DNA of 64,000 nt, taken from positions 53,200 through 117,199 of the forward strand of contig JAPHTQ010000023.1 in assembly GCA_026196275.1 (NCBI GenBank), written 5' to 3'. Below are positions 17,553 through 27,411 of this stretch, in pieces. Every line of letters begins with the position of its first letter. Position 1 is the first letter of the stretch. A program made the position numbers and the translations under genes. A model generated the notes under the pieces. The model was not told the origin of the DNA. It saw only the letters and a program-made list of their open reading frames with translations, and ran no database searches. This DNA is from Gammaproteobacteria bacterium. GTDB taxonomy: Bacteria > Pseudomonadota > Gammaproteobacteria > Thiohalomonadales > Thiohalomonadaceae.

Positions 17553-17610
17553 ATTTATGCCTATAGTCATATTACGATAGTCATAATTATAGCAAAAATA
17601 ATGACCACAA
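17553..17610 (-). promoter_or_regulatory. likely promoter/operator of the toxin-antitoxin pair
   Basis: On the minus strand just upstream of the antitoxin gene there is an AT-rich stretch with TATAAT and two direct copies of ATGACTAT about 15 bases apart. Phd-type antitoxins bind repeated sites over their own promoter, so these copies are candidate operator sites. This is inference from position and repetition. Confidence 0.4.
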
Positions 17611-17676
17611 CAAGTGGTCATCATGCGTTGCTGCTCCGCGACAATTTTCGAGGCCGGAACGGAAGGAGGATGAAGG

Positions 17677-17934
17677 TTAGGTCGCCGCACCGAAATGCTT
17701 GTGGATGTTGTGGATATCCACCTCAGATTCGGTGTTGGCGTAGACCTGCCACTTGCCATCGATTGGGGTCTCTGCCAGTTTGGCGCGCAGGGTGTCGAAG
17801 GAGTGATCTTCAAGATAGTTACGGGTAAATAGCTTCCACTGCTTGCGGCTGACAAAGGCCTCGTAGGTATCGTCCCACTCATAGCCCTGTTCCCGCATGT
17901 AGGTCTCCTTGCCAAAATCATCCAGGTGTCCCAT
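17677..17934 (-). CDS. small conserved-looking hypothetical protein, 85 residues
   Basis: An 85-residue soluble protein with no signal peptide or membrane segment, rich in aromatic and charged residues (YEWDDTYEAF, RKQWKLFTRNY). I do not recognise the family. It has a very good ribosome site (AGGAGGT 7 bases before ATG 17934), which supports real translation. It lies 19 bases downstream of the glutamine amidotransferase gene on the same strand and may be its last operon member. Function unknown. Confidence 0.65.
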   Translation of the reverse strand: MGHLDDFGKETYMREQGYEWDDTYEAFVSRKQWKLFTRNYLEDHSFDTLRAKLAETPIDGKWQVYANTESEVDIHNIHKHFGAAT

Positions 17935-17953
17935 CTATCCACCTCCTAACGGG

Positions 17954-18667
17954 TTATTGTTCTTCCATCACAGGAATAGGCGCAGAGAGATGCTCAAGGT
18001 AGAGGCCCATCAGATGATTAACCTTGGTAAACCTTGAGGGGAACCCCGTCATCTCTTCAGCGGACTGAATCGCGCCGGGGCCGACCATCTCGTCGCGGCT
18101 GTTTTCAATCAGATTCTCCAGCCCAACCGGCGTCACCTCCAGATGGAACTGTAATGCCACAATATTATCCCGATAGATGAACCCCTGATTGATACAGTGG
18201 CTACTGGAGGCGATCCGTTGCGCCCCTTCGGGCAGCTCGAAGGTCTCTCCGTGCCAGTGCAATACCTCGGTGGTTTGGGGTAAACGCCGGCCAAACCCGG
18301 ATGCGGCGAATGACTCATCCAGGTTAATGGGATACCAGCCAATCTCTTTGGTTTCTGCAGGGTACACCTTGGCGTCGAGAACGTCTGCGAGCAACTGGGC
18401 ACCCAGGCAGATGCCGAGGATCGGTTTGCCACTGTCAATGACCTGGCGAATAAACCACTTCTCGGCCTTCAACCAGGCATGTTCCAGCTCATCATGGATA
18501 CTCATTGGACCGCCCATCACGACCAGCATATCGTAACTGTCGGGTGAGGGTAGGGGGTCGCCGGCATAGAGCCGGGTGGAGGTAAGGGTGTGGCCGTTGG
18601 CCAGCGCCCAGGACTCAATGCTTCCGGGTCCCTCAAAAGGCACATGTTGCAGGTAATGGATATTCAT
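17954..18667 (-). CDS. class I glutamine amidotransferase-like protein
   Basis: A 237-residue protein with a class I glutamine amidotransferase fold. The nucleophile is the Cys in GICLGAQLLADVL, the oxyanion region is MLVVMGGPMSI, and the His-x-Glu pair is in ALQFHLEVTP. It resembles the stand-alone GMP-synthase-like amidotransferases used in amide metabolism or gamma-glutamyl hydrolysis. The N-terminus MNIHYLQHVPFEGPG sets the start at 18667; the open frame continues upstream without similarity. It lies 68 bases downstream of cfa on the same strand. The substrate is unknown. Confidence 0.83.
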   Translation of the reverse strand: MNIHYLQHVPFEGPGSIESWALANGHTLTSTRLYAGDPLPSPDSYDMLVVMGGPMSIHDELEHAWLKAEKWFIRQVIDSGKPILGICLGAQLLADVLDAKVYPAETKEIGWYPINLDESFAASGFGRRLPQTTEVLHWHGETFELPEGAQRIASSSHCINQGFIYRDNIVALQFHLEVTPVGLENLIENSRDEMVGPGAIQSAEEMTGFPSRFTKVNHLMGLYLEHLSAPIPVMEEQ

Positions 18668-18735
18668 GGCGCTTCGTAAATAAGACATTGAATATCCATT
18701 TAAACACCATGTTGCATGCTCTCGCAATACGTGGG

Positions 18736-19911
18736 TTAGCGTACGGAGCGATAGGTTCCCTGCCGTTGCTGCTTGCTCAGCACCAGTTGCCACAGCTGCC
18801 CCTCTTTAGCGCGGAACATGCCGGCACAGCACATCAGGTAGTATTTCCACATGCGGTAGAAACGCTCATCGTATTTGCCTTGCAAATCGGGCCAGGCGGC
18901 ATCGAAGTTGTCCCACCAGGCCATCAGGGTGCGGTCATAATCGGGGCCGAAATTGTGCCAGTCTTCAATGACATACCGGCCCTCCACGGCGCAGGAGAGC
19001 TGGCGCGCCGAGGGCAGCTTGCCGTTGGGAAAGATATACTTCTCTATCCACGGGTCAGTGTTGTTAGTGCTGCTGTAGGTACCGATGGTGTGCAGCAAAA
19101 ACAGTCCGTTATCCTTGAGCAGTCGCTGTACGGTATCGAAATAGACCGGATAATTCTTGAGTCCGACATGCTCGAACATCCCTACCGAGACAATCTTGTC
19201 GTAACTGCCTGTCAAATCACGATAATCCATTAATTCGATGTCTACAGGCAGTCCCTTGCAGCGCTCGCGTGCAAGCTTTTGTTGCTCCCGGGATACGGTA
19301 ATGCCGGTAACCTCGACGCCGTAGTGCTCAGCGGCATGTCTGGCCATGCCGCCCCAGCCGCAGCCGATATCCAGCACTCTCTCCCCGGGCTGTAACTCCA
19401 GCTTGCGGCAAATGAGGTCGAGTTTATTGAATTGCGCCTTCTCCAGATCCTGTGCCTCAGCCCAGTAACCACAGGAGTAGCTCATGCTTGAATCGAGCAT
19501 CGCCTCGAAGATGTCGTTTCCTGTATCATAATGCTGCTCACCGACCTGAAAGGCCCGGCGATAGCATTGCGGGTTCATCAGGGTGTTGCGTAGTACCTCG
19601 GCAAAGATGCGCCAGTGGTTCAGTCCCCTGACCTTTTCATCAATGCCGTGGGAGAGAAGTCGGTAGAACAGCTCATCCAGCCGCTCGGCCTCCCAATGGC
19701 CATCCATGTAAGCCTCGCCGAATCCCAGCGAGCCCTTACTGAGTATCAGGCGATAGGTTTTCGGATCCCTGATCTGGATATCCCAGGGACTGCTGCCGTT
19801 GAAGCTTACCCCTGTTCCAGTGAGGAGCTCCTTGAGCAGGGCAGGCGGCGTAGGGGGGGCACTGGAGGGCTCTGTAAATCGATGTAGCGTGGTGGCATTA
19901 TCGTGTTTCAT
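18736..19911 (-). CDS. cfa: cyclopropane-fatty-acyl-phospholipid synthase
   Basis: A 391-residue enzyme that transfers a methylene group from S-adenosylmethionine to unsaturated fatty acyl chains in membrane phospholipids. The SAM-binding motif VLDIGCGWGG is clear, and GNDIFEAMLDSSMSYSCGY and MFEHVGLKNYPVYF are diagnostic Cfa blocks with the expected active-site region. Length is close to E. coli Cfa (382). The start at 19911 follows AGGAAGG. Such enzymes often rise in stationary phase and under acid stress; no specific regulator is visible here. Confidence 0.93.
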   Translation of the reverse strand: MKHDNATTLHRFTEPSSAPPTPPALLKELLTGTGVSFNGSSPWDIQIRDPKTYRLILSKGSLGFGEAYMDGHWEAERLDELFYRLLSHGIDEKVRGLNHWRIFAEVLRNTLMNPQCYRRAFQVGEQHYDTGNDIFEAMLDSSMSYSCGYWAEAQDLEKAQFNKLDLICRKLELQPGERVLDIGCGWGGMARHAAEHYGVEVTGITVSREQQKLARERCKGLPVDIELMDYRDLTGSYDKIVSVGMFEHVGLKNYPVYFDTVQRLLKDNGLFLLHTIGTYSSTNNTDPWIEKYIFPNGKLPSARQLSCAVEGRYVIEDWHNFGPDYDRTLMAWWDNFDAAWPDLQGKYDERFYRMWKYYLMCCAGMFRAKEGQLWQLVLSKQQRQGTYRSVR

Positions 19912-20092
19912 CCTTCCTCTTCCCTTCAAGGTTGGTTTGACGCACCTCTTTGGGTGCTTATCAATGACAGAGGATAGCTTTACATTCATGAAGTGTAGCT
20001 AAGAACAGGAATTTTTCACCACATCACTGTGACAATTCGTATGATCGGGCAATGCTATGCCGTACAGCTTCAATTTGGCGGAATCGATATTT

Positions 20093-21127
20093 ATGAAACG
20101 ACTTATCCTGACTGGCTTTTGCCTGCTGTTCCTCACCGCTTGCAACGAGCCACCACAAAGCAGCCAGTACCAAATCTACGTGTTTGGCACCCTGGTTGAT
20201 ATTACTCTTTACGGGGGCAGCGAGGAGAGGCAACAAAAGGCGGTAAGCCGCATCAGTGAGGACTTCCAGCGCATGCACCATGAGTGGCATGCCTGGAAAC
20301 CCGGACCGCTGGTGCAAATCAACCGGGCGCTCGCCCAGGGGCAAAGCGTTCGTGTGCTCCCCTCGTTGATTCCGATCATTAAACAATCGAGCGTGCTCTC
20401 ACAACAGAGCGAAGGGCTTTTCGATCCGGCTATCGGTGGATTGCTCAGCCTCTGGGGTTTCCAGAGCGATGGGCGCCCCAATGGCCCACCGCCGGATGCC
20501 GAGGCCATTGCGCGCTGGGTGCAGGCTGAGCCACACATGGCGGACCTGACCCTTGATGGGGATATGCTCAGCTCCACCAATCCGGCGGTACAACTCGATT
20601 TTGGTGCCTTTGCCAAGGGCTATGCCGTCGATCTTGCCATTGCCAGACTCAGGGAGGCGGGTATCGATAATGCGATCATCAATGCCGGTGGTGATCTGCG
20701 TTCCATTGGCAGCAAGAACGGCAAACCGTGGCGTGTTGGTGTCCGTCACCCCCAGGGCGAGGGGGTGCTTGCAACCATCGAAGTGTCGGGGGATGAGAGT
20801 GTCTTCACCTCCGGCAACTATGAGCGCTATCGCGAACATGAGGGGGTGCGTTATAACCATATCCTCGACCCGCGCACGGGGATGCCGGTTAATGGCGTAA
20901 CCTCGGTTACCGTGCTGCACGACAATGGCGCTGTGGCGGATGCGGCAGCGACCGCACTGGTGGTTGCCGGCCCCGAAGCGTGGCATCGTATTGCCCGCCA
21001 GATGGGGATCAAGTTTGTGATGCTGGTCGATGATGCCGGGGTGGTTTATATGAATCCGGCAATGCAACACCGGGTGGAGTTCCAGGCAGAGCCGCCGGGC
21101 GATATTCGTCTGAGTGATCCGCTATAA
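20093..21127 (+). CDS. apbE: ApbE-family FAD:protein FMN transferase (lipoprotein)
   Basis: A 344-residue protein with a lipoprotein signal (LTGFCLLFLTAC, lipid-modified Cys near residue 19). The ApbE domain follows, with INAGGDLRSIGSKNG, ILDPRTGMPVNGVTSVTV and DAAATALVVAGPE as recognisable blocks. ApbE covalently attaches FMN to threonine in flavoproteins such as NqrB/NqrC and RnfD/RnfG, in the periplasm. No nqr or rnf gene is in the window. The gene is divergent from cfa. A long upstream extension of the frame lacks a signal peptide, so the ATG at 20093 is preferred. Confidence 0.9.
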   Translation: MKRLILTGFCLLFLTACNEPPQSSQYQIYVFGTLVDITLYGGSEERQQKAVSRISEDFQRMHHEWHAWKPGPLVQINRALAQGQSVRVLPSLIPIIKQSSVLSQQSEGLFDPAIGGLLSLWGFQSDGRPNGPPPDAEAIARWVQAEPHMADLTLDGDMLSSTNPAVQLDFGAFAKGYAVDLAIARLREAGIDNAIINAGGDLRSIGSKNGKPWRVGVRHPQGEGVLATIEVSGDESVFTSGNYERYREHEGVRYNHILDPRTGMPVNGVTSVTVLHDNGAVADAAATALVVAGPEAWHRIARQMGIKFVMLVDDAGVVYMNPAMQHRVEFQAEPPGDIRLSDPL

Positions 21128-21198
21128 GCTGCCAGGGTACTACAACAATCGCATCACCTGTTAACCTCGATACCTACTGCCGTAATGGAGCAACTGCC

Positions 21199-22635
21199 GT
21201 GGCGAATCAAAAGCAAGAGAGCATGTCCTTCCGTGAAGGGGTCGAAAGAATGGTCGACCGCGCTACCCTTGCCGCGGGACTGGATACGAACACTGCGCGT
21301 GTGATCAAGGCGAGTAGCGCGGTGCTGCAGATCCGTTTTCCGGTCAAGGTACATAGCGGCGTCGAGGTTTTCACCGGCTGGTGGTCGGTGCACAGCACCC
21401 ATCGCCTTCCGGCCAAGGGGGGACTGCGTTTCGCCCCTCACGTCAATCAGGATGAAACCGAAGCGCTCTCCGCGCTGATGAGCTACAAGTGCGCGTTGGC
21501 GGATATCCCTTTTGGTGGTGCCAAGGGCGGGTTGATGATCAATCCCTCTCACTATAATGAGGATGAACTGCGCGATATCACCCGCCACTTCGCCCAAGAG
21601 CTTGCCCGTCGAGGTTTTCTCGACCCGGCGACCAACGTGCCTGCCCCTGACATGGGAACCTCGGCGCGGGAAATGTCCTGGATCGCCGATACCTACAAAA
21701 GCCTCTACCCTGAGGATATCAATCAGGATGCCTGTGTTACCGGAAAGCCGGTCAACCGTGGAGGCATCCCCGGCCGTACCGAGGCCACTGGCAAGGGTGT
21801 GCAGTACGCGTTACAGGAGTTCTTTCGCCACCCCGATGAAGTCGCCAAAACCGGATTAAGCGACGGTCTGACCGACAAAAGAGTGGTCATACAGGGGCTG
21901 GGTAATGTCGGCTACCATGCCGCCAAGTTCCTTTCCGAAGAGGATAACGTAAAGATCGTCGCCGTTATTGAACGCGATGGGGTGGTCTACAACGAGGAGG
22001 GGCTGAATATCCACGATGTTCGCCAGTGTATGGTCGAGCAGGGTGGACTGCGCGACTTCACAGGCGGCCAGTTCAGCGAAAACCACCACGAAGCGCTGGA
22101 GATGGAGTGCGACATCCTTATTCCTGCAGCGCTGGAATCGCAGATCCACGCCGACAATGCGATGCGTATCCAGGCAAAACTCATCGTTGAAGCGGCCAAC
22201 GGCCCTGTTACCTACGAAGCGGATGAGATCCTGCGTCGCCGGGGGATCGTGATGCTGCCGGATGTGTGGGTTAATGCGGGGGGCGTTACGGTCTCCTATT
22301 TCGAGTGGAGTCGTAATCTGTCGCACATGCGATTCGGTCGCCTGCAGCGACGCTTTGACGAGCTGCGCGGGGCCAACTATCTCAGGGCCCTGGAGGATGT
22401 GTCAGGGCAGGAGGTTCCGGCGAAGATCCGTTCGCAGATCGTGCACGGTGCGAGTGAGCTGGATCTGGTTCGTTCAGGACTTGATGACACGATGCGATCG
22501 GCCTTTTCCGACATTCGCGATACCATCAAACACAACCCCGAGATCCACGACTATCGCACGGCGGCCTTTGTTATCGCGATACGTAAACTGGCCCAATCCT
22601 ACTATGATTTGGGGCTGGCCGAGGTCAGGGAGTAG
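21199..22635 (+). CDS. Glu/Leu/Phe/Val dehydrogenase family (glutamate dehydrogenase)
   Basis: A 478-residue NAD(P)-dependent amino-acid dehydrogenase. The catalytic lysine region reads PFGGAKGGLMINP, with APDMGTSAREMSWI and the Rossmann motif GLGNVGYHAAKF further on. It most likely interconverts glutamate and 2-oxoglutarate plus ammonia in the cytosol. It begins with GTG at 21199 after GGAG. The next gene starts 4 bases after its stop, so the two are co-transcribed. Confidence 0.88.
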   Translation: MANQKQESMSFREGVERMVDRATLAAGLDTNTARVIKASSAVLQIRFPVKVHSGVEVFTGWWSVHSTHRLPAKGGLRFAPHVNQDETEALSALMSYKCALADIPFGGAKGGLMINPSHYNEDELRDITRHFAQELARRGFLDPATNVPAPDMGTSAREMSWIADTYKSLYPEDINQDACVTGKPVNRGGIPGRTEATGKGVQYALQEFFRHPDEVAKTGLSDGLTDKRVVIQGLGNVGYHAAKFLSEEDNVKIVAVIERDGVVYNEEGLNIHDVRQCMVEQGGLRDFTGGQFSENHHEALEMECDILIPAALESQIHADNAMRIQAKLIVEAANGPVTYEADEILRRRGIVMLPDVWVNAGGVTVSYFEWSRNLSHMRFGRLQRRFDELRGANYLRALEDVSGQEVPAKIRSQIVHGASELDLVRSGLDDTMRSAFSDIRDTIKHNPEIHDYRTAAFVIAIRKLAQSYYDLGLAEVRE

Positions 22636-22638
22636 GCG

Positions 22639-24057
22639 GTGAACCGTCGGCAACGTACCGGGCTGTTTCTGGGACCGCTGTTTTTTCTCGTTCTGCTCTT
22701 TGTCCCTCTGCCGGATGGGATGAGCCCCGAGGCCCGTGCGGTGGCAGCCGTGGTGGCGCTGATGGCGGTGTGGTGGATTAGCGAGGCACTGCCAATGGCC
22801 GCCACCGCACTGCTGCCTATAGTGCTCTTTCCCCTGCTCGGGGTGATGTCCACCGCCGAGACTACCTCCGGTTACGCGAACCACCTGATCTACCTCTTTC
22901 TCGGCGGTTTCCTGATTGCCATGGCGATGCAGAAGTGGGAACTGCACCGGCGTATCGCCCTGCTAACCATCAGTCTGGTCGGCACCAACCCGCCTCGGGT
23001 CATTCTCGGCTTCATGCTGGCCACTGGTTTTTTGTCCATGTGGATCAGCAACACCGCCACGGCGATGATGATGCTGCCGATCGGTCTTGCCGTGATCAGC
23101 AGTCAGCAAGCCGAGGGTGAGCACGGCACAGCAGGTTTTGCTCCCGCGCTGATGCTGGCAATCGCCTATTCCGCCTCCATTGGTGGCGTGGCGACACTGA
23201 TCGGTACGCCCCCCAATGCGATCCTCGCCGGTGTGCTGGAGGAGATGACGGGCACCTCGATCGGTTTTGCTGACTGGTTGCTGTTTGCCTTCCCGCTTTC
23301 AGCGCTGATGCTCGCTTTGGCCTGGCTCTATCTGACCCGTATCGCCTACCCCTCCAGTGGCATGGCCAGTGGTCAGACCCGGGAGCTTATCCGCAGTCAA
23401 CTAAAAGCGCTCGGTCCGTTGTCACGGCAGGAGGCGATGGTGCTGGCGGTCTTCTCCTCGGTGGCCGCCGCCTGGATCCTGCGTGGCCTGCTGGATCTCC
23501 CCTGGCTGGAGGGGGTAACTGACGCCACCATCGCCATGGTCGGCGCGATTGCGCTGTTTATTCTGCCGGCAGACTGGAAGCGGGGCGAGTTTCTGCTTGA
23601 CTGGCAGAGTGCGCTCAAACTGCCCTGGGAGATCATCATTCTCTTTGGCGGCGGCTTTGCTCTTGCCAGCGGTTTTGCCGAGAGCGGCCTGACCACCTGG
23701 GTGGTCAACCGCCTGGGCGGGTTGCAGGGTGTTTCGATATGGCTGCTCATCGCTGCGGTGACGTTGCTGGTGATCTTCCTCACCGAGGTGACCTCCAATA
23801 CGGCGACAGCGACGATTGTGTTGCCGGTCATGGGGGCACTGGCCGCGGCGATGGAGGTGGCCCCTACAGTCCTGATGATCCCAGCGGCCATCGCCGCCTC
23901 CTTTGCCTTTATGCTGCCGGTGGCCACCCCACCCAATGCTATCGTATTCGGTGGCGGCCATCTGACAGTGCCGCAGATGGCCCGGGCAGGGTTGTGGATG
24001 AATCTGCTCGCTACGCTCGTGATCACCCTTTTTGTACTGTTCAGTTCACCGCTGTGA
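22639..24057 (+). CDS. SLC13/DASS-family sodium:dicarboxylate or sulfate symporter
   Basis: A 472-residue membrane protein with about 11-12 helices. The two repeated re-entrant motifs of the DASS family are present: WISNTATAMMMLPIG in the first half and EVTSNTATATIVLPVM in the second, each with the SNT sodium-site signature, plus LIGTPPNA and ATPPNAIVFG at the hairpins. It should import dicarboxylates (succinate, malate) or a similar anion with Na+. The GTG start lies 4 bases after the dehydrogenase stop, which suggests linked use of 2-oxoglutarate or C4 acids. Substrate not certain. Confidence 0.88.
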   Translation: MNRRQRTGLFLGPLFFLVLLFVPLPDGMSPEARAVAAVVALMAVWWISEALPMAATALLPIVLFPLLGVMSTAETTSGYANHLIYLFLGGFLIAMAMQKWELHRRIALLTISLVGTNPPRVILGFMLATGFLSMWISNTATAMMMLPIGLAVISSQQAEGEHGTAGFAPALMLAIAYSASIGGVATLIGTPPNAILAGVLEEMTGTSIGFADWLLFAFPLSALMLALAWLYLTRIAYPSSGMASGQTRELIRSQLKALGPLSRQEAMVLAVFSSVAAAWILRGLLDLPWLEGVTDATIAMVGAIALFILPADWKRGEFLLDWQSALKLPWEIIILFGGGFALASGFAESGLTTWVVNRLGGLQGVSIWLLIAAVTLLVIFLTEVTSNTATATIVLPVMGALAAAMEVAPTVLMIPAAIAASFAFMLPVATPPNAIVFGGGHLTVPQMARAGLWMNLLATLVITLFVLFSSPL

Positions 24058-24075
24058 CGGAGGAGGCGACATGCA

Positions 24076-24103
24076 ATGACAAGCTGTCCGGTGCGGCTAT
24101 ACT
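24076..24103 (+). promoter_or_regulatory. candidate sigma-70 promoter for hsp20
   Basis: An ATGACA -35-like box at 24076-24081 and a TATACT -10 box at 24098-24103 are separated by 16 bases, about 50 bases before the hsp20 start. No clear heat-shock sigma-32 consensus was seen. Confidence 0.4.
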
Positions 24104-24156
24104 TCTTGCACTGCATGGTTTTTCGTAGTCGTCAACCCATCAAATGGAGGTGCCAT

Positions 24157-24669
24157 ATGGCTAAAGAGAGCAAAAAACCCGCAACAAGCAAAGGGCAGGA
24201 GATCGCCCAGCAAACCACCCAGGCCCACCCGATGACCCCTTTCGAGGAGATGGACCGGTTGATGGAGAGTTTCTTTCCCCGTCGCTGGCTCCATCCGTTT
24301 CGTTGGGATCTCCCTTCCATGGCGGAGTTGGGCGCACCGCTTGATGCTCGCCTGCCAAGGGTGGATGTCATTGACCATGATAACGAGATCGTGGTCAAGG
24401 CCGAAGTGCCCGGGATCGAAAAGGAAGATCTGGACGTTTCGGTGGCGGACAATAGTGTCACCATAAAGGGCTCCACACGCCATGAGGAAAAAGAGGAGAG
24501 AGGGGATTATTACCGTAGCGAGATCCGCCGCGGTAGCTTCAGCCGTACCGTGGCGCTGCCCGCCTATGTGGACAGTGAGAAGGCCAAGGCGAGTTTCAAG
24601 GATGGCGTTCTTGAGTTGACCCTTCCCAAGGTGGAAAAATCAAAAAGAAAGAGTGTCACCATCGATTGA
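24157..24669 (+). CDS. Hsp20/alpha-crystallin small heat shock protein
   Basis: A 170-residue small heat shock protein that holds unfolding proteins in a refoldable state. The alpha-crystallin domain (about residues 65-160) shows PRVDVIDHDNEIVVKAEVPG and ends with the usual ASFKDGVLELTLPK block; the N-terminus is Lys/Thr-rich. The ATG at 24157 follows a TGGAGG ribosome site. A hairpin terminator follows 14 bases after the stop. Confidence 0.93.
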   Translation: MAKESKKPATSKGQEIAQQTTQAHPMTPFEEMDRLMESFFPRRWLHPFRWDLPSMAELGAPLDARLPRVDVIDHDNEIVVKAEVPGIEKEDLDVSVADNSVTIKGSTRHEEKEERGDYYRSEIRRGSFSRTVALPAYVDSEKAKASFKDGVLELTLPKVEKSKRKSVTID

Positions 24670-24683
24670 TCTCACCATCCCGT

Positions 24684-24709
24684 GACCCGGTATCCGCCGG
24701 GTCTTCTTT
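24684..24709 (+). terminator. rho-independent terminator after hsp20
   Basis: A 7-bp perfect stem (GACCCGG with CCGGGTC) closes a 6-base loop and is followed by TTCTTT. Its position between the hsp20 stop and the ATPase start argues that the ATPase gene begins at ATG 24730 and not at the GTG inside the stem. Confidence 0.75.
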
Positions 24710-24729
24710 CATCCATCAGATCCGAACCC

Positions 24730-27396
24730 ATGCGCAGAGCCGAGTCCACCGATAACGAGCACAGCCGTGCCTGGCACAGCCTCAGTGCCGATAAGGCGAT
24801 CGCCCATTGGCATAGCGATCGGCACTCGGGACTGACAAAAGCGCAGGTCTCACAGCAGCAACAGAGGTTCGGCAGCAATACGCTGCAAGAGGCTTCACGT
24901 CGTAGCTGGCTGAGTATTGCCGCAGGGCAGTTCAGCGATCTGATGATCCTCATCCTGCTGGCGGCAGCGCTTATCTCGGGATTTGTCGGTGAGATAGGGG
25001 ATACCATTGCGATCGTCGTGATCGTTCTGCTCAACGCACTGATCGGCGGGGTACAGGAGTTTCGGGCCGAACGGGCCATGGCTGCACTGAAAAAAATGGT
25101 CAGTGCCGATGCGCGGGTGGTGCGTGAGGGGAATATCCAGGACGTCGCTGCCAGCGAATTGGTGCCGGGCGACATCGTCATGCTTGAGGCGGGGATGATC
25201 ACACCGGCGGATCTGCGTCTTATTGAGGCGGCGGAGCTTCAGCTCAATGAGTCCGCCTTGACCGGCGAGTCCGTCACCGTGGAGAAACAGACCGCGCCCC
25301 TTGAAAAGACCGGAACAATGCTGCCCGCGGACAAGACCAACATGGCCTTTAAGGGTACCCCGGTTACACGCGGACGTGCCAGCGGCGTGGTGGTGGCCAC
25401 CGGTACCGAGACCGAGCTTGGACGTATCGCCGCGCTGCTGGAGCGAAAAGAGCAAATAAAGACTCCGCTGCAGCAACGCCTGGCCCGTTTCGGCAGTCGC
25501 CTGGCGATGTTTGTACTGGCTGTCTGCGTGGTGATCTTTGTTGCCGGTCTGCTGCGCGGAGAACCGCTGGTGCTGATGTTCCTCACCGCGGTAAGCCTGG
25601 CTGTCGCGGCGATCCCCGAGGCGCTGCCGGCGGTGGTGACGATCTCGCTGGCCTTTGGCGCGCGCAAGATGAGTCGTCACCAGGCGCTGATTCGCCACTT
25701 GCCCTCGGTGGAGACGTTGGGCTCGGTGACGGTGATCTGTAGCGACAAGACCGGCACCCTGACGCAGAACCGCATGCACATGGAGGCAGCCTGGCTTGCC
25801 GGCCGGCTTTTTCAGCTGAGTGGTGAGGAGGCCGAGGCATTGCCCGAGCAGTCAACACACTTCTGGCGGGCTCTGGCATTAAGCAATGATGTGGTTCCTG
25901 CCAATAAAGGGGCAAGTGGACTTCTTGGCGACCCCACCGAACTGGCGCTCTACCAGGCCGCCGCAGAGGCAGGCTATGACAAAGAGCCGCTGCTTGAGCA
26001 GTTGCCACGGGTAGCCGAGTTACCCTTTGATGCACAGCGCAAGCGAATGACCACGGTACACCGGGAGGAGGATGGGTTTATCGCCTTTACCAAGGGTGCA
26101 CCGGAGTCGCTGTTGCCGTTGTGCAGCGCAGGACTGACTGACGGATTTGATGCCGATGCGGTACTGCGCCAGGCCGAAAGCCTTGCCGCGGATGGTTACC
26201 GTGTCCTCGCCATTGCCTGTCGGCACTGGGATGAGCTTCCCGCAGAGGATGAGAGACAGCAGCTGGAAAACACGCTTGAGTTTCTGGGTCTGGCGGTGTT
26301 GATCGACCCCCCTAGAGAGGAGGCCTACGCGGCAGTGCAGGAGTGTATCTCTGCCGGGATCACTCCACTGATGATAACCGGTGATCATCCTGCCACTGCG
26401 CTGGCCATCGCCCGACGTCTTGGGATCGCCGAGGAGGATAGTGAGGCGATCACTGGAGAGGAGCTGCACACCCTCTCCGCCGAGCTACTGTCACACCGGT
26501 TGGACAAGGTAAGGGTTTTCGCCCGTGTCAGCCCGGAGCAGAAGATAGACATCGTCCGCGCCCTGCAGGGCAAGCAGCACTATGTCGCCATGACCGGGGA
26601 TGGCGTCAATGATGCCCCGGCACTCAAGCACGCCGATATCGGGGTGGCGATGGGGCAAAAGGGGACCGACGTGGCCCGTGAAGCGGCCGATATGGTACTG
26701 CTGGATGACAACTTCGCCACCATCGTTACCGCGGTGCGCGAGGGGCGGCGCATCTTCGATAACATCCGCAAGTTCATCAAGGACACCATGAGCTCCAACT
26801 CCGGTGAGATCTGGACGCTTTTTCTGGCGCCGTTTCTGGGTTTGCCGATCCCGCTACTGCCGATCCATATCCTCTGGATCAATCTCATCACCGACGGTCT
26901 GCCCGGTCTCGCCTTTACCCAGGAGCCGGCGGAAAAGGGGATCATGCAACGCCCGCCGCGTCAGCCGAACGAGACGATATTTGCCCATGGCATGTGGCAG
27001 CATATTATCTGGGTGGGACTGTTTGTCGGCGGGATCTCCATCGCCTCACAGGCCTGGGCGATCTCCCGGGGAGTGGAGTATTGGCAGACGATCACCTTCA
27101 CGGTGCTGACCATCTCACAGCTGTTTCACTCCCTGTCGGTGCGCAGTGAGCGCGAGTCGCTGCTTTCCATCGGTCTGTTCAGTAACCCCTATATGCTGGG
27201 GGCGATCGCCGTTACCGTCGGCCTGCAACTGCTGGTGATCTACCATCCGCTCCTTAACCCCATCTTCAAGACCGAGCCGTTGCCGTTGTTCGACCTGGGG
27301 ATCTGTTTTGCGCTCTCCTCACTGGTGCTGGTGGCGGTGGAGCTGGAAAAGTGGATGATAAGGCGCGGCTGGATCTACCGTGAGACCGACAGTTGA
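24730..27396 (+). CDS. P-type ATPase, probable Ca2+ pump
   Basis: An 888-residue P2-type cation pump. The phosphorylated Asp is in [11 protein letters not shown] (about residue 339), TGES and [11 protein letters not shown] are present, and M4 carries PEALPA. M5 has SSNSGEIW and M6 has NLITDGLP. These match the SERCA pattern, in which the Asn/Glu of M5 and the Asn-Thr-Asp of M6 bind Ca2+, so calcium export is the best guess. The start is ATG 24730, after the hsp20 terminator. Convergent with the EAL gene, 15 bases away. Confidence 0.9.
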   Translation: MRRAESTDNEHSRAWHSLSADKAIAHWHSDRHSGLTKAQVSQQQQRFGSNTLQEASRRSWLSIAAGQFSDLMILILLAAALISGFVGEIGDTIAIVVIVLLNALIGGVQEFRAERAMAALKKMVSADARVVREGNIQDVAASELVPGDIVMLEAGMITPADLRLIEAAELQLNESALTGESVTVEKQTAPLEKTGTMLPADKTNMAFKGTPVTRGRASGVVVATGTETELGRIAALLERKEQIKTPLQQRLARFGSRLAMFVLAVCVVIFVAGLLRGEPLVLMFLTAVSLAVAAIPEALPAVVTISLAFGARKMSRHQALIRHLPSVETLGSVTVICSDKTGTLTQNRMHMEAAWLAGRLFQLSGEEAEALPEQSTHFWRALALSNDVVPANKGASGLLGDPTELALYQAAAEAGYDKEPLLEQLPRVAELPFDAQRKRMTTVHREEDGFIAFTKGAPESLLPLCSAGLTDGFDADAVLRQAESLAADGYRVLAIACRHWDELPAEDERQQLENTLEFLGLAVLIDPPREEAYAAVQECISAGITPLMITGDHPATALAIARRLGIAEEDSEAITGEELHTLSAELLSHRLDKVRVFARVSPEQKIDIVRALQGKQHYVAMTGDGVNDAPALKHADIGVAMGQKGTDVAREAADMVLLDDNFATIVTAVREGRRIFDNIRKFIKDTMSSNSGEIWTLFLAPFLGLPIPLLPIHILWINLITDGLPGLAFTQEPAEKGIMQRPPRQPNETIFAHGMWQHIIWVGLFVGGISIASQAWAISRGVEYWQTITFTVLTISQLFHSLSVRSERESLLSIGLFSNPYMLGAIAVTVGLQLLVIYHPLLNPIFKTEPLPLFDLGICFALSSLVLVAVELEKWMIRRGWIYRETDS

Positions 27397-27411
27397 GCGG
27401 ATCCCGGGAAT

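Noticed and set aside
17553..17942. N-terminal extension of the Phd-type antitoxin
   Set aside because: The upstream part overlaps the 85-residue gene in another frame and lacks similarity to any antitoxin; the family fold starts at 17552.
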